From Thermaceae bacterium (GTDB lineage Bacteria; Deinococcota; Deinococci; Deinococcales; Marinithermaceae), in assembly GCA_015488545.1 (NCBI GenBank), contig WFNN01000193.1, forward strand, positions 1 to 44,009: a stretch of 44,009 nt of DNA. Reading direction: 5' to 3'. Under the pieces are notes generated by a model that did not search any database, was not told the DNA's origin, and saw nothing but the letters and a program-made list of their open reading frames with translations. A program made the position numbers and the translations under genes. This document shows positions 28,904 through 38,538 of this stretch, in pieces (positions within the stretch are counted from its first letter, which is position 1; each line of letters starts with the position of its first letter).

Positions 28904-31315
28904 CTAATCCTCCACCACCACGAAGGCCGAAACCACCTCGTCCCCTTCGGGGAGGTTCATGAGCTTAACCCCTGAGGTTGCCCGGGAGTAGGTGGGGATG
29001 CTGGCGATCCGGGTGCGAATGGCCTGCCCGCGGCGGGAGAGCACCAGGAGGTCCTCGTTGCCCTCCACCGGCAAAAGGGCCACCAGCTCACCGACCTTGG
29101 GCCCGGTTTTGAAGCCGATCACCCCCTGGCCGCCGCGACCCTGGCGGGGGTACTCGCCGGCCGCGGTGCGCTTGCCGTAGCCCCGGCTGCCCACCGCCAG
29201 GAGGTCCCCCTCCCAGGATTCGGGGATCACCGCCAGAGAGACCACCCGGTCCCCGTCTTTGAGGCGGATGCCGCGGACCCCCTGGCTGGCCCGGCCGGTG
29301 GGGCGGATTTCGGCCAGAGCGAAGCGGATGGCCTTCCCGCCGCGGGTGGCCAGCACCACGTCGGATCCGGGCCGCGCGGTGGCCACCGCGATAAGGTCGT
29401 CGCCGGCCTGGAGGTGGATGGCAATCAGCCCGGCGCTGTTGAGGTGCTGGTACTCCACTAGGGGGGTCCGCTTCACCGTGCCCCGGCGGGTGGCGAAGAC
29501 CAGGTCCCCGGGCTCGGTGAGGTCGCGGACCGCCAGCAGGGTGGCCACCTCCTCCCCTTCGGCGAGGGCCAAAAGCTGGCGGACGTGGCTGCCCCGGGCG
29601 GCCCGGCCGGCCTCGGGCAGCTCGAAGACGCGGAGGCCGAAAACACGCCCCTGGTTGGTGAAAAAGAGCAGCACCTCGTGCATCTGGGCCACGAAGACGT
29701 GGGTGGCCTCGTCCTCGCCCTTGGTGCGGCCCGCCTGGATGCCTACCCCGCCCCGCCCCTGCGCCCGGTAGGCCTCCAGGGGGGTGCGCTTGACGTAGCC
29801 GGCGGCGGTCATGGTGATGACCATGGGCTCGTCGGCGATGAGGTCTTCGGGGTTGAACCCCTCGGCGAAGGTGGTGATCACCGTCCGGCGGGCGTCGCCG
29901 TACTTTTCGCGGATCGCCAGGAGCTCCTCCTTAATCACCCCCCAGAGCCGGGTTTCGTCCTCGAGGATCGCCCGCAGAAAGCCGATACGCTCCTGGAGTT
30001 CGCGGTACTCGGCCTGCAGCCGCTCCCGCTCAAGCCCCACCAGCCGCTGGAGACGCATATCGAGAATGGCCTGGGCCTGGACCTCGGTGAGGCCGAACCG
30101 GGCGACCAGCCCCCGTTTGGCCTCGGGGGCGTCCTTGGACGAGCGGATCAGGCGGATGACCTCGTCGATGTGGTCCAGGGCGATGAGCAAGCCCTCCAGT
30201 ACGTGGGCCCGCTCCTCGGCCTTTCGTAGCTCGAACCGGGTGCGGCGGGTGACCACCGACCGGCGGTGGTCGAGGTAAAGCCGCATCAGCTCCAGCAGGG
30301 ACAGCACCCGGGGCTCTCCGTCAACGATCGCCAGCAGGTTGACAGTGAAGCTGGTCTGAAGCTGGGTGTGCTTGTAGAGCCGGTTGAGAACGATCTCGGG
30401 GTTCGCCGCCCGTTTGAGCTCGATGACCACCCGCATGCCCCGCCGGTCGGACTCGTCACGGAGGGCGGCGATCTCCTCGATCTTCTTGGCCCGGACCAGG
30501 GAGGCGATCTGGGCGATGAGGCTGGCCTTGTTGACCTGGTAGGGGATCTCGGTGACCACCAGGGCGCTCTTGCCCTTTTTCTCCTCGATGTGGACCTTGG
30601 CCCGCACCTTGAGGCTGCCCCGACCGGTGGCGTAGGCCTCCCGGATGCCCCCCTTGTGGAGCCGGCCCCCGGTGGGGAAATCGGGCCCGGGCAGGATCTT
30701 CAGGACCTCGTCCAGGTCGATGGCGGGGTTATCGATCATCGCCACCAGAGCGTCGATCAGCTCGGTGAGGTTGTGCGGCGGCAGGCTGGTCGCCATGCCC
30801 ACCGCGATACCGGTGGCGCCGTTGGCCAGCAGGTTGGGGAAGCCCGCGGGAAGCACCTCGGGCTCTTCGGCGGTGCCGTCGAAGTTGGGTTTGAAGTCGA
30901 CGGTTTCCTTGTCGATGTCCCGGAGGAGTTCCAGGGCGATGGGGGAGAGGCGGGCCTCGGTGTAGCGGTAGGCTGCCGGCGGGTCGCCGTCGATCGAGCC
31001 AAAGTTGCCCTGGCCGTCGACCAGCGGGTAGCGGAGGTTCCAGTCTTGGGCCATCCGCACCATGGCGTCGTACACCGCTTGGTCGCCGTGGGGGTGGTAT
31101 TTCTTGATCACCTCGCCGACCACGCCGGCGGACTTGGAGTGCTTGCGGCCGGGCAGGAGGCCTTCCTGGTACATGGCGAAAAGGATGCGGCGCTGCACCG
31201 GCTTGAGCCCGTCCCGGACGTCGGGCAACGCCCGGTCCACGATGACGCTCATGGCGTAGTTGATGAAGCTCTGCTTGACTTCTTCGGTAATCTCCACGGG
31301 TAGAACTTCGGGCAT
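28904..31315 (-). CDS. gyrA: DNA gyrase subunit A
   Basis: [29 protein letters not shown]; catalytic [13 protein letters not shown]-terminal beta-propeller blades with GRGGVG. Confidence 0.97.
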   Translation of the reverse strand: MPEVLPVEITEEVKQSFINYAMSVIVDRALPDVRDGLKPVQRRILFAMYQEGLLPGRKHSKSAGVVGEVIKKYHPHGDQAVYDAMVRMAQDWNLRYPLVDGQGNFGSIDGDPPAAYRYTEARLSPIALELLRDIDKETVDFKPNFDGTAEEPEVLPAGFPNLLANGATGIAVGMATSLPPHNLTELIDALVAMIDNPAIDLDEVLKILPGPDFPTGGRLHKGGIREAYATGRGSLKVRAKVHIEEKKGKSALVVTEIPYQVNKASLIAQIASLVRAKKIEEIAALRDESDRRGMRVVIELKRAANPEIVLNRLYKHTQLQTSFTVNLLAIVDGEPRVLSLLELMRLYLDHRRSVVTRRTRFELRKAEERAHVLEGLLIALDHIDEVIRLIRSSKDAPEAKRGLVARFGLTEVQAQAILDMRLQRLVGLERERLQAEYRELQERIGFLRAILEDETRLWGVIKEELLAIREKYGDARRTVITTFAEGFNPEDLIADEPMVITMTAAGYVKRTPLEAYRAQGRGGVGIQAGRTKGEDEATHVFVAQMHEVLLFFTNQGRVFGLRVFELPEAGRAARGSHVRQLLALAEGEEVATLLAVRDLTEPGDLVFATRRGTVKRTPLVEYQHLNSAGLIAIHLQAGDDLIAVATARPGSDVVLATRGGKAIRFALAEIRPTGRASQGVRGIRLKDGDRVVSLAVIPESWEGDLLAVGSRGYGKRTAAGEYPRQGRGGQGVIGFKTGPKVGELVALLPVEGNEDLLVLSRRGQAIRTRIASIPTYSRATSGVKLMNLPEGDEVVSAFVVVED

Positions 31316-31377
31316 GGTGCTCCTCGCTTTAAGGGAAACGCGTTCCGAAAGGAACGCAATTCTTTACCTCAAGACCC

Positions 31378-31406
31378 ATTATAACCCAAGGGCGCGCCCG
31401 CCCGAA
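31378..31406 (-). promoter_or_regulatory. putative gyrA promoter TTCGGG-N17-TATAAT
   Basis: Perfect -10 (complement of 31378-31383); weak -35 inside the upstream hairpin. Confidence 0.55.
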
Positions 31407-31419
31407 TCCCGGGCGGGCG
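31395..31419 (-). terminator. hairpin downstream of tRNA-Asp
   Basis: CGCCCGCCCG AATCC CGGGCGGGCG 10-bp stem. Confidence 0.55.
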
Positions 31420-31422
31420 TAC

Positions 31423-31500
31423 TGGCGGCCCCGACGGGACTTGAACCCGCGACCTCCCACGTGACAGGCGGGTGTGCTAACCAAGCTACACCACGGGGCC
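31423..31500 (-). tRNA. tRNA-Asp (anticodon GTC), CCA encoded
   Basis: GGCCCCG TG GTGTAGCTTGGTTAGCAC A CCCGC CTGTCAC GTGGG AGGTC GCGGGTTCAAGTCCCGT CGGGGCC GCCA; full cloverleaf. Confidence 0.95.
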
Positions 31501-31515
31501 GCGCTCCAGCTAAGC

Positions 31516-31544
31516 AGAATACCCCGGGCGATTTAGCCGGTCAA
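31516..31544 (-). promoter_or_regulatory. tRNA-Asp promoter TTGACC-N17-TATTCT
   Basis: -35 complement of 31539-31544 lies in the last sense codons of aroQ; -10 complement of 31516-31521. Confidence 0.7.
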
Positions 31545-31964
31545 CGCCACCAGGTATTCCAGGGCGTACTTGTAGCCTAGGGCTCCGAGGCCGGTGATCA
31601 CCCCCGCCGTGGCCGGGGCGGTGACCGACCGGCTGCGAAAGGCTTCGCGGGCGTAGATGTTGGAAAGGTGGACCTCGACCACCGGGAGGGGTTGGGCGCG
31701 GATAGCGTCCAGCAGGGCGTAGGAGTAGTGGGTGAGGGCGCCGGGGTTCAGAACCATGCCCCGGAAGCCCTCCTCCTCGGCCCGCTGCACCCATTCGACC
31801 AGCTGGCCCTCGTGGTTGGACTGCCGGCTGACCACGCTGACCCCAAGCTCGCTGCCCCAGCTCTCCAGGCGCTCCTCCAGCTCCTCGAAGGTGAGGGTGC
31901 CGTAGACCTCGGGCTCGCGCCTGCCCAAGAGGTTTAGGTTGGGGCCGTGCAGTACCAGGATCAT
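31533..31964 (-). CDS. aroQ: 3-dehydroquinate dehydratase type II
   Basis: MILVLHGPNLNLLGRREPEVYG; SNHEGQLVEW; NPGALTHYSYAL; VEVHLSNIYAREAFR. Confidence 0.97.
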   Translation of the reverse strand: MILVLHGPNLNLLGRREPEVYGTLTFEELEERLESWGSELGVSVVSRQSNHEGQLVEWVQRAEEEGFRGMVLNPGALTHYSYALLDAIRAQPLPVVEVHLSNIYAREAFRSRSVTAPATAGVITGLGALGYKYALEYLVALTG

Positions 31965-32974
31965 CTCGCCTCCCGAAACCGCTGGTAGGTTTCCTCTAAA
32001 ATCTTAGCCTCCACTGGGCGGATGGCAAGCCTCCCAAGCCCCAGGGGGACCACCCAGAAAAGGCCTTCGGCGCGGGCCTTCTTGTCGCGGAGCAGGTAGG
32101 GCCAGAGGTCGGAAAAGGCGAGGTCGGGCAGGGGGGCGGGTTCCAACCAGTCGAGGAGCCGCTTCACCTCGTCGACCAGCGAGTCCCCGCCCAGCGCCTC
32201 GCCGAGGAGGGCGGCGAAAAGGAGACCGTAGGCCACCGCTTCGCCGTGGCTGAGCCGGTGGTCGGTGGCGGCCTCGAGGGCGTGGCCGAGGGTGTGGCCG
32301 AGGTTCAGAACGCGCCGTTCCCCGGCCTCCCGGTAGTCGGCCTCCACCACCCGCACCTTGACCCCGACCGCCCGGGCAAGGTAGGCGGGGAGGTCGGGGT
32401 GACCAGGGTGAAGGTCAAAGGGCGCGAGCAGCGCCCGGTCCCCGGCGATGATCCCGTGCTTGAAGGCCTCCACCAGGCCTTCTTTAAAGGTGCGGACGGG
32501 AAGGGTGGTGAGGGCCTCGAGGTCGGCCCAGACCGCCTCCGGGGCGTGGAAGGCCCCTACCAGGTTCTTTCCTTCGGGGAGGTTGATTCCGGTTTTGCCC
32601 CCCACGCTGGCATCGACGATCGCCAGGGTGGTGGTGGGGTAGCTCCGGTAGGCGATCCCCCTTAGGTAGGTGGCGGCCAGGAACCCCCCCAGGTCGGTGA
32701 GGGTTCCGCCCCCCACCACGTAGAGCACCCCGTCCCGGGGAAGGCCGAGCCCCGCTAGCCACGAGAGGAGCTCGCCGTAGGTGGCGAGCGCCTTTGCCCT
32801 CTCCCCGCCGGCGATGGCCCGGGTGGCGGTGATGCCGGTGGCCTCAGCGATCCGTCGGGCGTAGTCGGTCACCGCACAGTCGTGGATCAAAGCGGCCGGT
32901 CGCCGCTCCCGGGCAGGCCGAAGACCCCGACCCAGCTCGATCTTGTAGGGGGGATTACGCACCTCTATTCGCAC
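31961..32974 (-). CDS. aroB: 3-dehydroquinate synthase
   Basis: VRIEVRNPPYKIELGRGL; VVGGGTLTDLGGFLAATYLRG; NLGHTLGHALEAAT; GTG 32974, 20-nt overlap with aroK. Confidence 0.95.
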   Translation of the reverse strand: MRIEVRNPPYKIELGRGLRPARERRPAALIHDCAVTDYARRIAEATGITATRAIAGGERAKALATYGELLSWLAGLGLPRDGVLYVVGGGTLTDLGGFLAATYLRGIAYRSYPTTTLAIVDASVGGKTGINLPEGKNLVGAFHAPEAVWADLEALTTLPVRTFKEGLVEAFKHGIIAGDRALLAPFDLHPGHPDLPAYLARAVGVKVRVVEADYREAGERRVLNLGHTLGHALEAATDHRLSHGEAVAYGLLFAALLGEALGGDSLVDEVKRLLDWLEPAPLPDLAFSDLWPYLLRDKKARAEGLFWVVPLGLGRLAIRPVEAKILEETYQRFREAR

Positions 32975-33509
32975 GCCACCTCCAGAGTTCTTCCACGATG
33001 GCCTGGGCGGTTTCCCGGGGGGAGCGCCCCTCGCTTTCCACGTGGATGGGGGCTTGGCGGTAGAGGTCGGCCCGCTCGGTGAGAAGCCGCTTGATCCGAT
33101 CCAACGGGTCCTCGCTGTCCAAAAGCGGCCGTTTTCCGGGACGCCGGCTGACCCGTTCCAGAATGGTCTCCGGGCTGGCCCATAACGCCACCACCGGTCC
33201 CCGGGACAAAAGCCGGCGCCGGTTTTCGGGGTCGATAAAGGTCCCGCCCCCAAGGCTTACCACCATATAGTCCTTGCCTACCAGTTCGGCCACCGCCTCC
33301 CGCTCCAGGCGGCGGAAGGTCGCCTCGCCGAGGTAGCGGAAGATGTCGGGGATGGCCAGACCGGTTTCGCGTTCGATCAGGCGGTCGAGGTCGACGAAGT
33401 GGAGCAGGAGTTCCCGGGCCAGCTCGCGACCGATCCGGGTCTTGCCCACGCCCATAAACCCGGTGAGGGCTACCCAGGTGACGGGGCGCTCGACCTCGAT
33501 CCGCTTCAC
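32955..33509 (-). CDS. aroK: shikimate kinase
   Basis: VALTGFMGVGKTRIGRELA; DLDRLIE; VVSLGGGTF. Confidence 0.96.
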   Translation of the reverse strand: MKRIEVERPVTWVALTGFMGVGKTRIGRELARELLLHFVDLDRLIERETGLAIPDIFRYLGEATFRRLEREAVAELVGKDYMVVSLGGGTFIDPENRRRLLSRGPVVALWASPETILERVSRRPGKRPLLDSEDPLDRIKRLLTERADLYRQAPIHVESEGRSPRETAQAIVEELWRWRANRGA

Positions 33510-34661
33510 TTAGTACTCCACCAGCCGTCGGCGGTAGGCGGCGACCCGCTCCCGTATCTCCTCCAGGGTATCGCCGCCGAACTTTTCCAGGTAGGCGGCG
33601 GCCAGCGTGATGAGAATCATCGCCTCCACCACCACGCCGGCGGCGGGCACCGCGGTGACGTCGGACCGCTCCCGGGCCGCGTCGGCCGGCTCCTTGGTCA
33701 CCACGTCCACGGTCGGAAGCGGGCGCATCAAGGTGGCGATCGGCTTCATCGCAGCCCGGATCACCAACTCCTCGCCGGTGGTTATGCCGCCCTCGAGCCC
33801 TCCTGCCCGGTTGGTGCGGCGGAAAAAGCCCCGGCCCTCCTCCCAGAAGATTGCGTCGTGGACCTCCGACCCGGGCCTCTCGGCCGCTTCGAAGCCTAGG
33901 CCGATCTCAACCCCCTTGATCGCCGGTACGCTCATCACCGCTTGGGCCAGCCGGCCGTCGAGTTTACGGTCCCACTGCACGTGGCTTCCAAGCCCAGGAA
34001 CCAGGCCACGGACCCGCACCTCCACCACCCCGCCGAGGGTGTCCCCCCGAGCTTTGGCGGCGTCGATGGCGGCGATCATGCGCGCTTCGGACTCGGGGTC
34101 GGGAGTGAAGAGCGGGCTTGCGTCGACCCGGTGCTTGTCTTCCCAGCGGAAAGGGCGCTGGATCCGAACGCCCCCGAGGGCGACCACGTAGGCCGCGCTT
34201 TCGACCCCGAGCTCGGCAAGAAGCCGGGCCGCCACCGCGCCCACCGCCACCCGGGCCGCCGTTTCCCGGGCGCTGGCCCGTTCGAGGACGTCCCGGAGGT
34301 CCTTGTGCCCGTACTTCTGGCCGCCGGCCAGGTCGGCGTGCCCTGGCCGGGCGGCGGTGAGGGCCTTTTTTCGGGGTTCGTTGCCCGGTGCCGGGTCCAT
34401 GATCTCGGACCAGTTCCGGTGGTCGCGGTTCTCGATCACCAGGGTGACGGGGGCGCCGGTGGTTCGACCCGCACGCACCCCTGAGCGGATCCGGGCCCGA
34501 TCGGTCTCGATCTGCATCCGGCGGCCCCGGCCATAGCCGCCCTGGCGCCTTTTTAGCCACGGTTCGAGGTCGGACTCGGTGAGGGGAAGGCCGGCGGGCA
34601 AGCCGTCGATGATGGTGTACAGGGCCGGCCCGTGGGACTCGCCGGCGGTCAAAAACCGCAT
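33510..34661 (-). CDS. aroC: chorismate synthase
   Basis: MRFLTAGESHGPALYTIIDGLPAGLPL; RPGHADLAGGQKYGHKDLRDVLERASARETAARVAVGAVA. Confidence 0.97.
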   Translation of the reverse strand: MRFLTAGESHGPALYTIIDGLPAGLPLTESDLEPWLKRRQGGYGRGRRMQIETDRARIRSGVRAGRTTGAPVTLVIENRDHRNWSEIMDPAPGNEPRKKALTAARPGHADLAGGQKYGHKDLRDVLERASARETAARVAVGAVAARLLAELGVESAAYVVALGGVRIQRPFRWEDKHRVDASPLFTPDPESEARMIAAIDAAKARGDTLGGVVEVRVRGLVPGLGSHVQWDRKLDGRLAQAVMSVPAIKGVEIGLGFEAAERPGSEVHDAIFWEEGRGFFRRTNRAGGLEGGITTGEELVIRAAMKPIATLMRPLPTVDVVTKEPADAARERSDVTAVPAAGVVVEAMILITLAAAYLEKFGGDTLEEIRERVAAYRRRLVEY

Positions 34662-34667
34662 GCCCAA

Positions 34668-34673
34668 AGCCTA
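34668..34673 (-). promoter_or_regulatory. -10 TAGGCT, leaderless promoter of aroC
   Basis: TAGGCT-N6-ATG on minus strand. Confidence 0.55.
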
Positions 34674-34699
34674 GCATGCCCGCGCCCCAAGCGGAAAAA

Positions 34700-34719
34700 G
34701 GCCGGCCGAAGGGCCGGCC
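34700..34719 (-). terminator. intrinsic terminator of pil operon
   Basis: GGCCGGCC CTTC GGCCGGCC then TTTTT on minus strand. Confidence 0.88.
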
Positions 34720-34740
34720 CGAAAGGCGGTGGGGTCTTCT

Positions 34741-36492
34741 TCAGCCGCCGCAGGGTACGGCGAGGGTGCCGGGGCAGGTGGTCGGGGTCACCCGCCGAGC
34801 CTTCAGAACGATGATCAGCTCGTTGTCTTCGGTCTCGTCCGAGGTCTGGGAGAACAGCGCCCCCAAGACAGGGATGTCCGAGAGAAGCGGTATTCCCTGC
34901 TTGCTGTGCTTGGTGCTGTTTTTGATCAGCCCGCCGAGGACCACCGTTTGCCCGTCTTTGACGCGCAGTATGGTGTCGGAAACCTGCTTGGAGAGCTTGT
35001 CCACGTCGCCGTCCACCGGGTTGCGCTCCAGGATGTCGGAGACCTCGGTGTGGATTTTCAGCACGATCTCCCCGGAGTTGGTCACCTGGGGGGTCACCTC
35101 AACGATCACCCCGGCGTCGTAGGGGACCTTCTCCACCTTGTTGTCGACCACCCGACGGATGAAGAAGGTGAAGCCCGATTGGATCCTGCCCTTTTGGTTA
35201 TTGAGCACGGTGATGTTGGAGTCGTTGACCCGCTTGGAGAGGCCCTGCTTTTCCAGGGCGTTCAGGGTGGCGCTGATGTTGAGGGCGGCCAGCGAACGGG
35301 TGGCGTCGAAGATCAGGCTGAGCCCGGTGTCGGCCAGCGCCGCAATCAGGTTGCCGCCCGCGGTTTGCCATTTGAGCCCCAGGTTGTTGAGCGTGCTCCG
35401 GGTGACCTCCTGGATGCGCACTTGAACGTTGACCTGTTCAACCGGCCGATCCAGCTTGGGGATCAGTTCCTCCACCAGCTTGAGCTGTTCGGCGGTGCCG
35501 GTGACGATCAGGGTGTTGGTGCGGGGATCGGCCACGATGCTAACCGTGGGGTTGCCCCCGGCCTCGGCCGGGGCCGTCTGTCCGGGCTGGCCCTGTGCCG
35601 CCGCAACCCCCTTGGCCTGGAGCGCTTCCTGTAGCACTTTGGCGAGGTCCTCGGCCTTGGCGTTGGAAAGACGGAAGGTGCGCTGGTAGATGGGCGGCCC
35701 TGCTTGGGGGGCAACGTCGATCTTGGCCAGGATGGTTTGAACTTCCTGCTGCTGGGCTTCGGTGCCGCGAACGATCAGGACCTTTTGGCCGGGAACCTGG
35801 GCCACCTTGACCCCAGGAACCTGCTGGCTGAGGAACTCCGCGAGTTTGGCGGGGTCGAGGTGGCGCACCACGTAGAAGCGGCGGACGACCGGGGCCTTCT
35901 CGGCCTTGGCCTGCGCGGTTTCTGGTGCCACATCGATCCGGGCCAGGAGCCGCTGGACTTCCCGGATCAGCTCAGGGGTGCCTCGCACGATCAGCACCCG
36001 TTGGTTGGGCACCCGCACCACCGAGAGCTGGGGTAGTTCGGTCTTCAAAAGTTTGATCGCTTGATCCGGATCGAGGTACTTGAGCGCGATGAACTCCCGC
36101 ACCACCGCCGGGGCCTTGGGCTTTTCTGGGGTTTTTCCCTGGCCCTGAGCCCGGGCGATGACCTCGGGCGGGGCCACCAGCAAAAGGTCGTCGTCCAGTA
36201 GGGCAAAGTCGATCTTGCCGTCGCCGTAGGTTTTGAGCAATACGTTCCAAACCTCGCGGAAGGGTTTTTGTTCGATGTCGAGGCGGATTTTGGTTTTGGT
36301 TAGCTCCTCGGGGAGCTTGATGACGGGGGTGAGGCCCACGCTCTTGGCCAAGGCGACCAGCACGGTTTCCAGCGGGTCACCCGCGGTTGAGGTCTTTACC
36401 GTGACCGGACGGTCGAACCGCGAGTTGGCTGGAAAACTCCCTGCCAGTGCTAAGGAGAACGCTAAAACCAAGCCGAACGTCCATCGCTTCAT
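34741..36492 (-). CDS. pilQ: type IV pilus/competence secretin PilQ
   Basis: Signal peptide, repeated N1-type domains (LKTELPQLSVVRVPNQRVLIVRG), secretin domain VEVTPQVTNSGEIVLKIHTEVSD, TVVLGGLI. Confidence 0.93.
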   Translation of the reverse strand: MKRWTFGLVLAFSLALAGSFPANSRFDRPVTVKTSTAGDPLETVLVALAKSVGLTPVIKLPEELTKTKIRLDIEQKPFREVWNVLLKTYGDGKIDFALLDDDLLLVAPPEVIARAQGQGKTPEKPKAPAVVREFIALKYLDPDQAIKLLKTELPQLSVVRVPNQRVLIVRGTPELIREVQRLLARIDVAPETAQAKAEKAPVVRRFYVVRHLDPAKLAEFLSQQVPGVKVAQVPGQKVLIVRGTEAQQQEVQTILAKIDVAPQAGPPIYQRTFRLSNAKAEDLAKVLQEALQAKGVAAAQGQPGQTAPAEAGGNPTVSIVADPRTNTLIVTGTAEQLKLVEELIPKLDRPVEQVNVQVRIQEVTRSTLNNLGLKWQTAGGNLIAALADTGLSLIFDATRSLAALNISATLNALEKQGLSKRVNDSNITVLNNQKGRIQSGFTFFIRRVVDNKVEKVPYDAGVIVEVTPQVTNSGEIVLKIHTEVSDILERNPVDGDVDKLSKQVSDTILRVKDGQTVVLGGLIKNSTKHSKQGIPLLSDIPVLGALFSQTSDETEDNELIIVLKARRVTPTTCPGTLAVPCGG

Positions 36493-36494
36493 AC

Positions 36495-37337
36495 CTATCC
36501 ACCGCCTCCGTACTCCAGGGTGAGGTCGTGGTCCCCCTCGACCAGCAGCACGCGCTCGGCCGTTACCGCCTTGAGGCGCACGTTGGTGCCGGGGAAACGC
36601 TCGCCCACCGGTAGGGTGACGTAGCCGTCCTTGGTCTGGAAGATGGCCACGCTCACCGGACCGAGGGCCACCCCCGAAAGCCTGAGCCCAACCTGCTCGG
36701 CCCAGGCCTTGAGGGGGTTGGCGGCCGGGGCCGGGGAGGGCTTGGGCTTGGGTTCGGGCTTGGGCTTTTCCGGCGCCACCTCGCGGGTGACCGGGGCCAG
36801 GGTAAGGGGGAGGGTGCCTGCGCCCAGCTGGGCTTCCGGGGGCACCACCGGTTCGCGCCCCTCGGGCGGACGCACCTGGGGGATCGGCACCTTGAGGAGC
36901 TCGGGTGCTCCGGTGTTGGCCGCGATCGTGACCGGCTTGGGGGTTTCCTTGGCCGGGGCCGGTTGAGGCGCGGGGGGTTGCTGGGCCGCTAGAATCGCCT
37001 GGCGTTTCTGCGGTAGCGGCAGGAAGGGGTTGGGGGGCGCTTCCACCGCCGCCTGGGGAAGGGCCTCGGGGGTTTTCGGCCCCTTGGTCGGTTGGCCCGG
37101 GGCGGGCACCTCTTTAGGGGCTTCGGTGACCAGGAAGGGCAACGGCAGGATCTCCAGCGCCCGGGCGCTGGCGCTGGTGGCCGCCTTGGCCTCTCGGGCG
37201 GGCACGGGTTTGGGCGGCGGTGCCGGTGGCTGGGCGGTGGCGGGGTTGCCTTGGGTGTAGAGCAGGTACCAGGCGGCCACCGCGGCCACCAGGAGCAGGA
37301 CCGCCACCAGGATCTTGGTCGAGGTGCTTAGCTTCAT
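36495..37337 (-). CDS. type IV pilus assembly protein (PilP/PilW-position)
   Basis: One TM helix, Pro/Lys-rich linker (PKPEPKPKPSPAPAANP), C-terminal beta domain; located between pilO and pilQ. Confidence 0.75.
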   Translation of the reverse strand: MKLSTSTKILVAVLLLVAAVAAWYLLYTQGNPATAQPPAPPPKPVPAREAKAATSASARALEILPLPFLVTEAPKEVPAPGQPTKGPKTPEALPQAAVEAPPNPFLPLPQKRQAILAAQQPPAPQPAPAKETPKPVTIAANTGAPELLKVPIPQVRPPEGREPVVPPEAQLGAGTLPLTLAPVTREVAPEKPKPEPKPKPSPAPAANPLKAWAEQVGLRLSGVALGPVSVAIFQTKDGYVTLPVGERFPGTNVRLKAVTAERVLLVEGDHDLTLEYGGGG

Positions 37338-37915
37338 GGCTGCTCGCCCTCCCCTCGAGGCCCACGGTAGACATAGAAGCGCACCGTAAGGTTGGCCCCG
37401 ATCCTGGGGTTCAGCGCGTTTTGCTCGGCCAGCGAGAGGTTCACCCCGCTGATCGAGCTGTAGCGCTTGAGCTGTTCAAGCCGCTTCAGGTAGGCGTAGA
37501 GCTCGGGGAAGGGGGCCTCCATCCGGAGGCCAACGTCGATGCTGCGGACCTCGGCGATGGTGCTCTGGGAACGGCTCCGGGTAAGGGTGCTTAGGGTCAC
37601 CCCGGTTTCCTTGGCGTTTTTGGTAAGCAGGTCAAGCACCTCGTAGAACTTTTCCTCCTCGGGGAGCGCCGCCAAGAACCCCTGGATTTCCCTCTCGAGC
37701 TCGCTGATGCGGGCTCGGAGCTGGGGCAGCCGCCGCTTGGCCGCGATCCCCTTGTTGCGTTCCACCGTAAGCCGCTGGATCTCGTCTTGGGTGTCGGCGA
37801 TGCGCGTTAGGGCCGGCTTGTACCAGAGGAAGTACCATGCGCCGATCAAGGCCACCGCGACACCGATGACCAAAATCGCCAGCGAGCGGGAGTCGAGCCG
37901 AGCGAGCGCCTTCAC
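37334..37915 (-). CDS. pilO: type IV pilus assembly protein PilO
   Basis: N-terminal TM, coiled coil, FYEVLDLLTKNAKETGVTLSTLT; operon position. Confidence 0.88.
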   Translation of the reverse strand: MKALARLDSRSLAILVIGVAVALIGAWYFLWYKPALTRIADTQDEIQRLTVERNKGIAAKRRLPQLRARISELEREIQGFLAALPEEEKFYEVLDLLTKNAKETGVTLSTLTRSRSQSTIAEVRSIDVGLRMEAPFPELYAYLKRLEQLKRYSSISGVNLSLAEQNALNPRIGANLTVRFYVYRGPRGEGEQP

Positions 37916-38538
37916 TGCGCCCCTCCCCCTGCTTTGGCCAGCTTTTTCGCGGGCAGCACCATTCCCACCGAGGCACTGAAGGTGTAGATCCGGGTTTTCC
38001 TGTCGTAGCTTGCGTTTTGGAAGTTGATGCCAAAGCCCGGATCGTTCTCAAAGGTGTGAACGAAGTCGATTAAGGCCCGGTCGGAGGCGGCTTCCCCCCG
38101 GAGGGTGAACTCCACGCCGGCGGGAACCCCGTAAAGGCCCTGGGCCTTTTCCGGATCGATGGTGCGGGCGCTGAGCGAGCGCAGGCTGACCAGGAGCTGG
38201 CCGCGCCGGGCCGGCAGGCGGTTGAGGAATTGCGCCAGGTATTCCGACCAGGGGCGGAAGGTGGCCCGCACCTCGCGGGCGACCTTGGCGATGGCCTCAA
38301 GCTCGCGCCGGCGTTTTTCGAGCTTGTGGTATTCGTTGATGTACGGGCGAAGGATCTGCACCTCGGCCTGGAGCTGGTCGCGCTGGTCGAGGAGTTTGTT
38401 TAGCCGCGCCTGGGTGCCCAGGTGGACGTAGGCGGTGGCGCCGAAGAGGAGGAGCGGTACCACGATCGCGGCGGTCCGCCACCAGTCCGGCCCCGTCCGG
38501 CGGCGGAGGCGCTTGGGCAGTAGGTTCAGGTTAACCAA
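37912..38538 (-). CDS. pilN: type IV pilus assembly protein PilN
   Basis: MVNLNLLPKRLRRR start motif, TM, coiled coil. Confidence 0.92.
   Translation of the reverse strand: MVNLNLLPKRLRRRTGPDWWRTAAIVVPLLLFGATAYVHLGTQARLNKLLDQRDQLQAEVQILRPYINEYHKLEKRRRELEAIAKVAREVRATFRPWSEYLAQFLNRLPARRGQLLVSLRSLSARTIDPEKAQGLYGVPAGVEFTLRGEAASDRALIDFVHTFENDPGFGINFQNASYDRKTRIYTFSASVGMVLPAKKLAKAGGGAQ

Noticed and set aside
32975-33253. N-terminal extension of the aroB ORF as an overprinted gene within aroK
   Set aside because: AroB similarity begins at GTG 32974; upstream frame is compositional overlap with aroK
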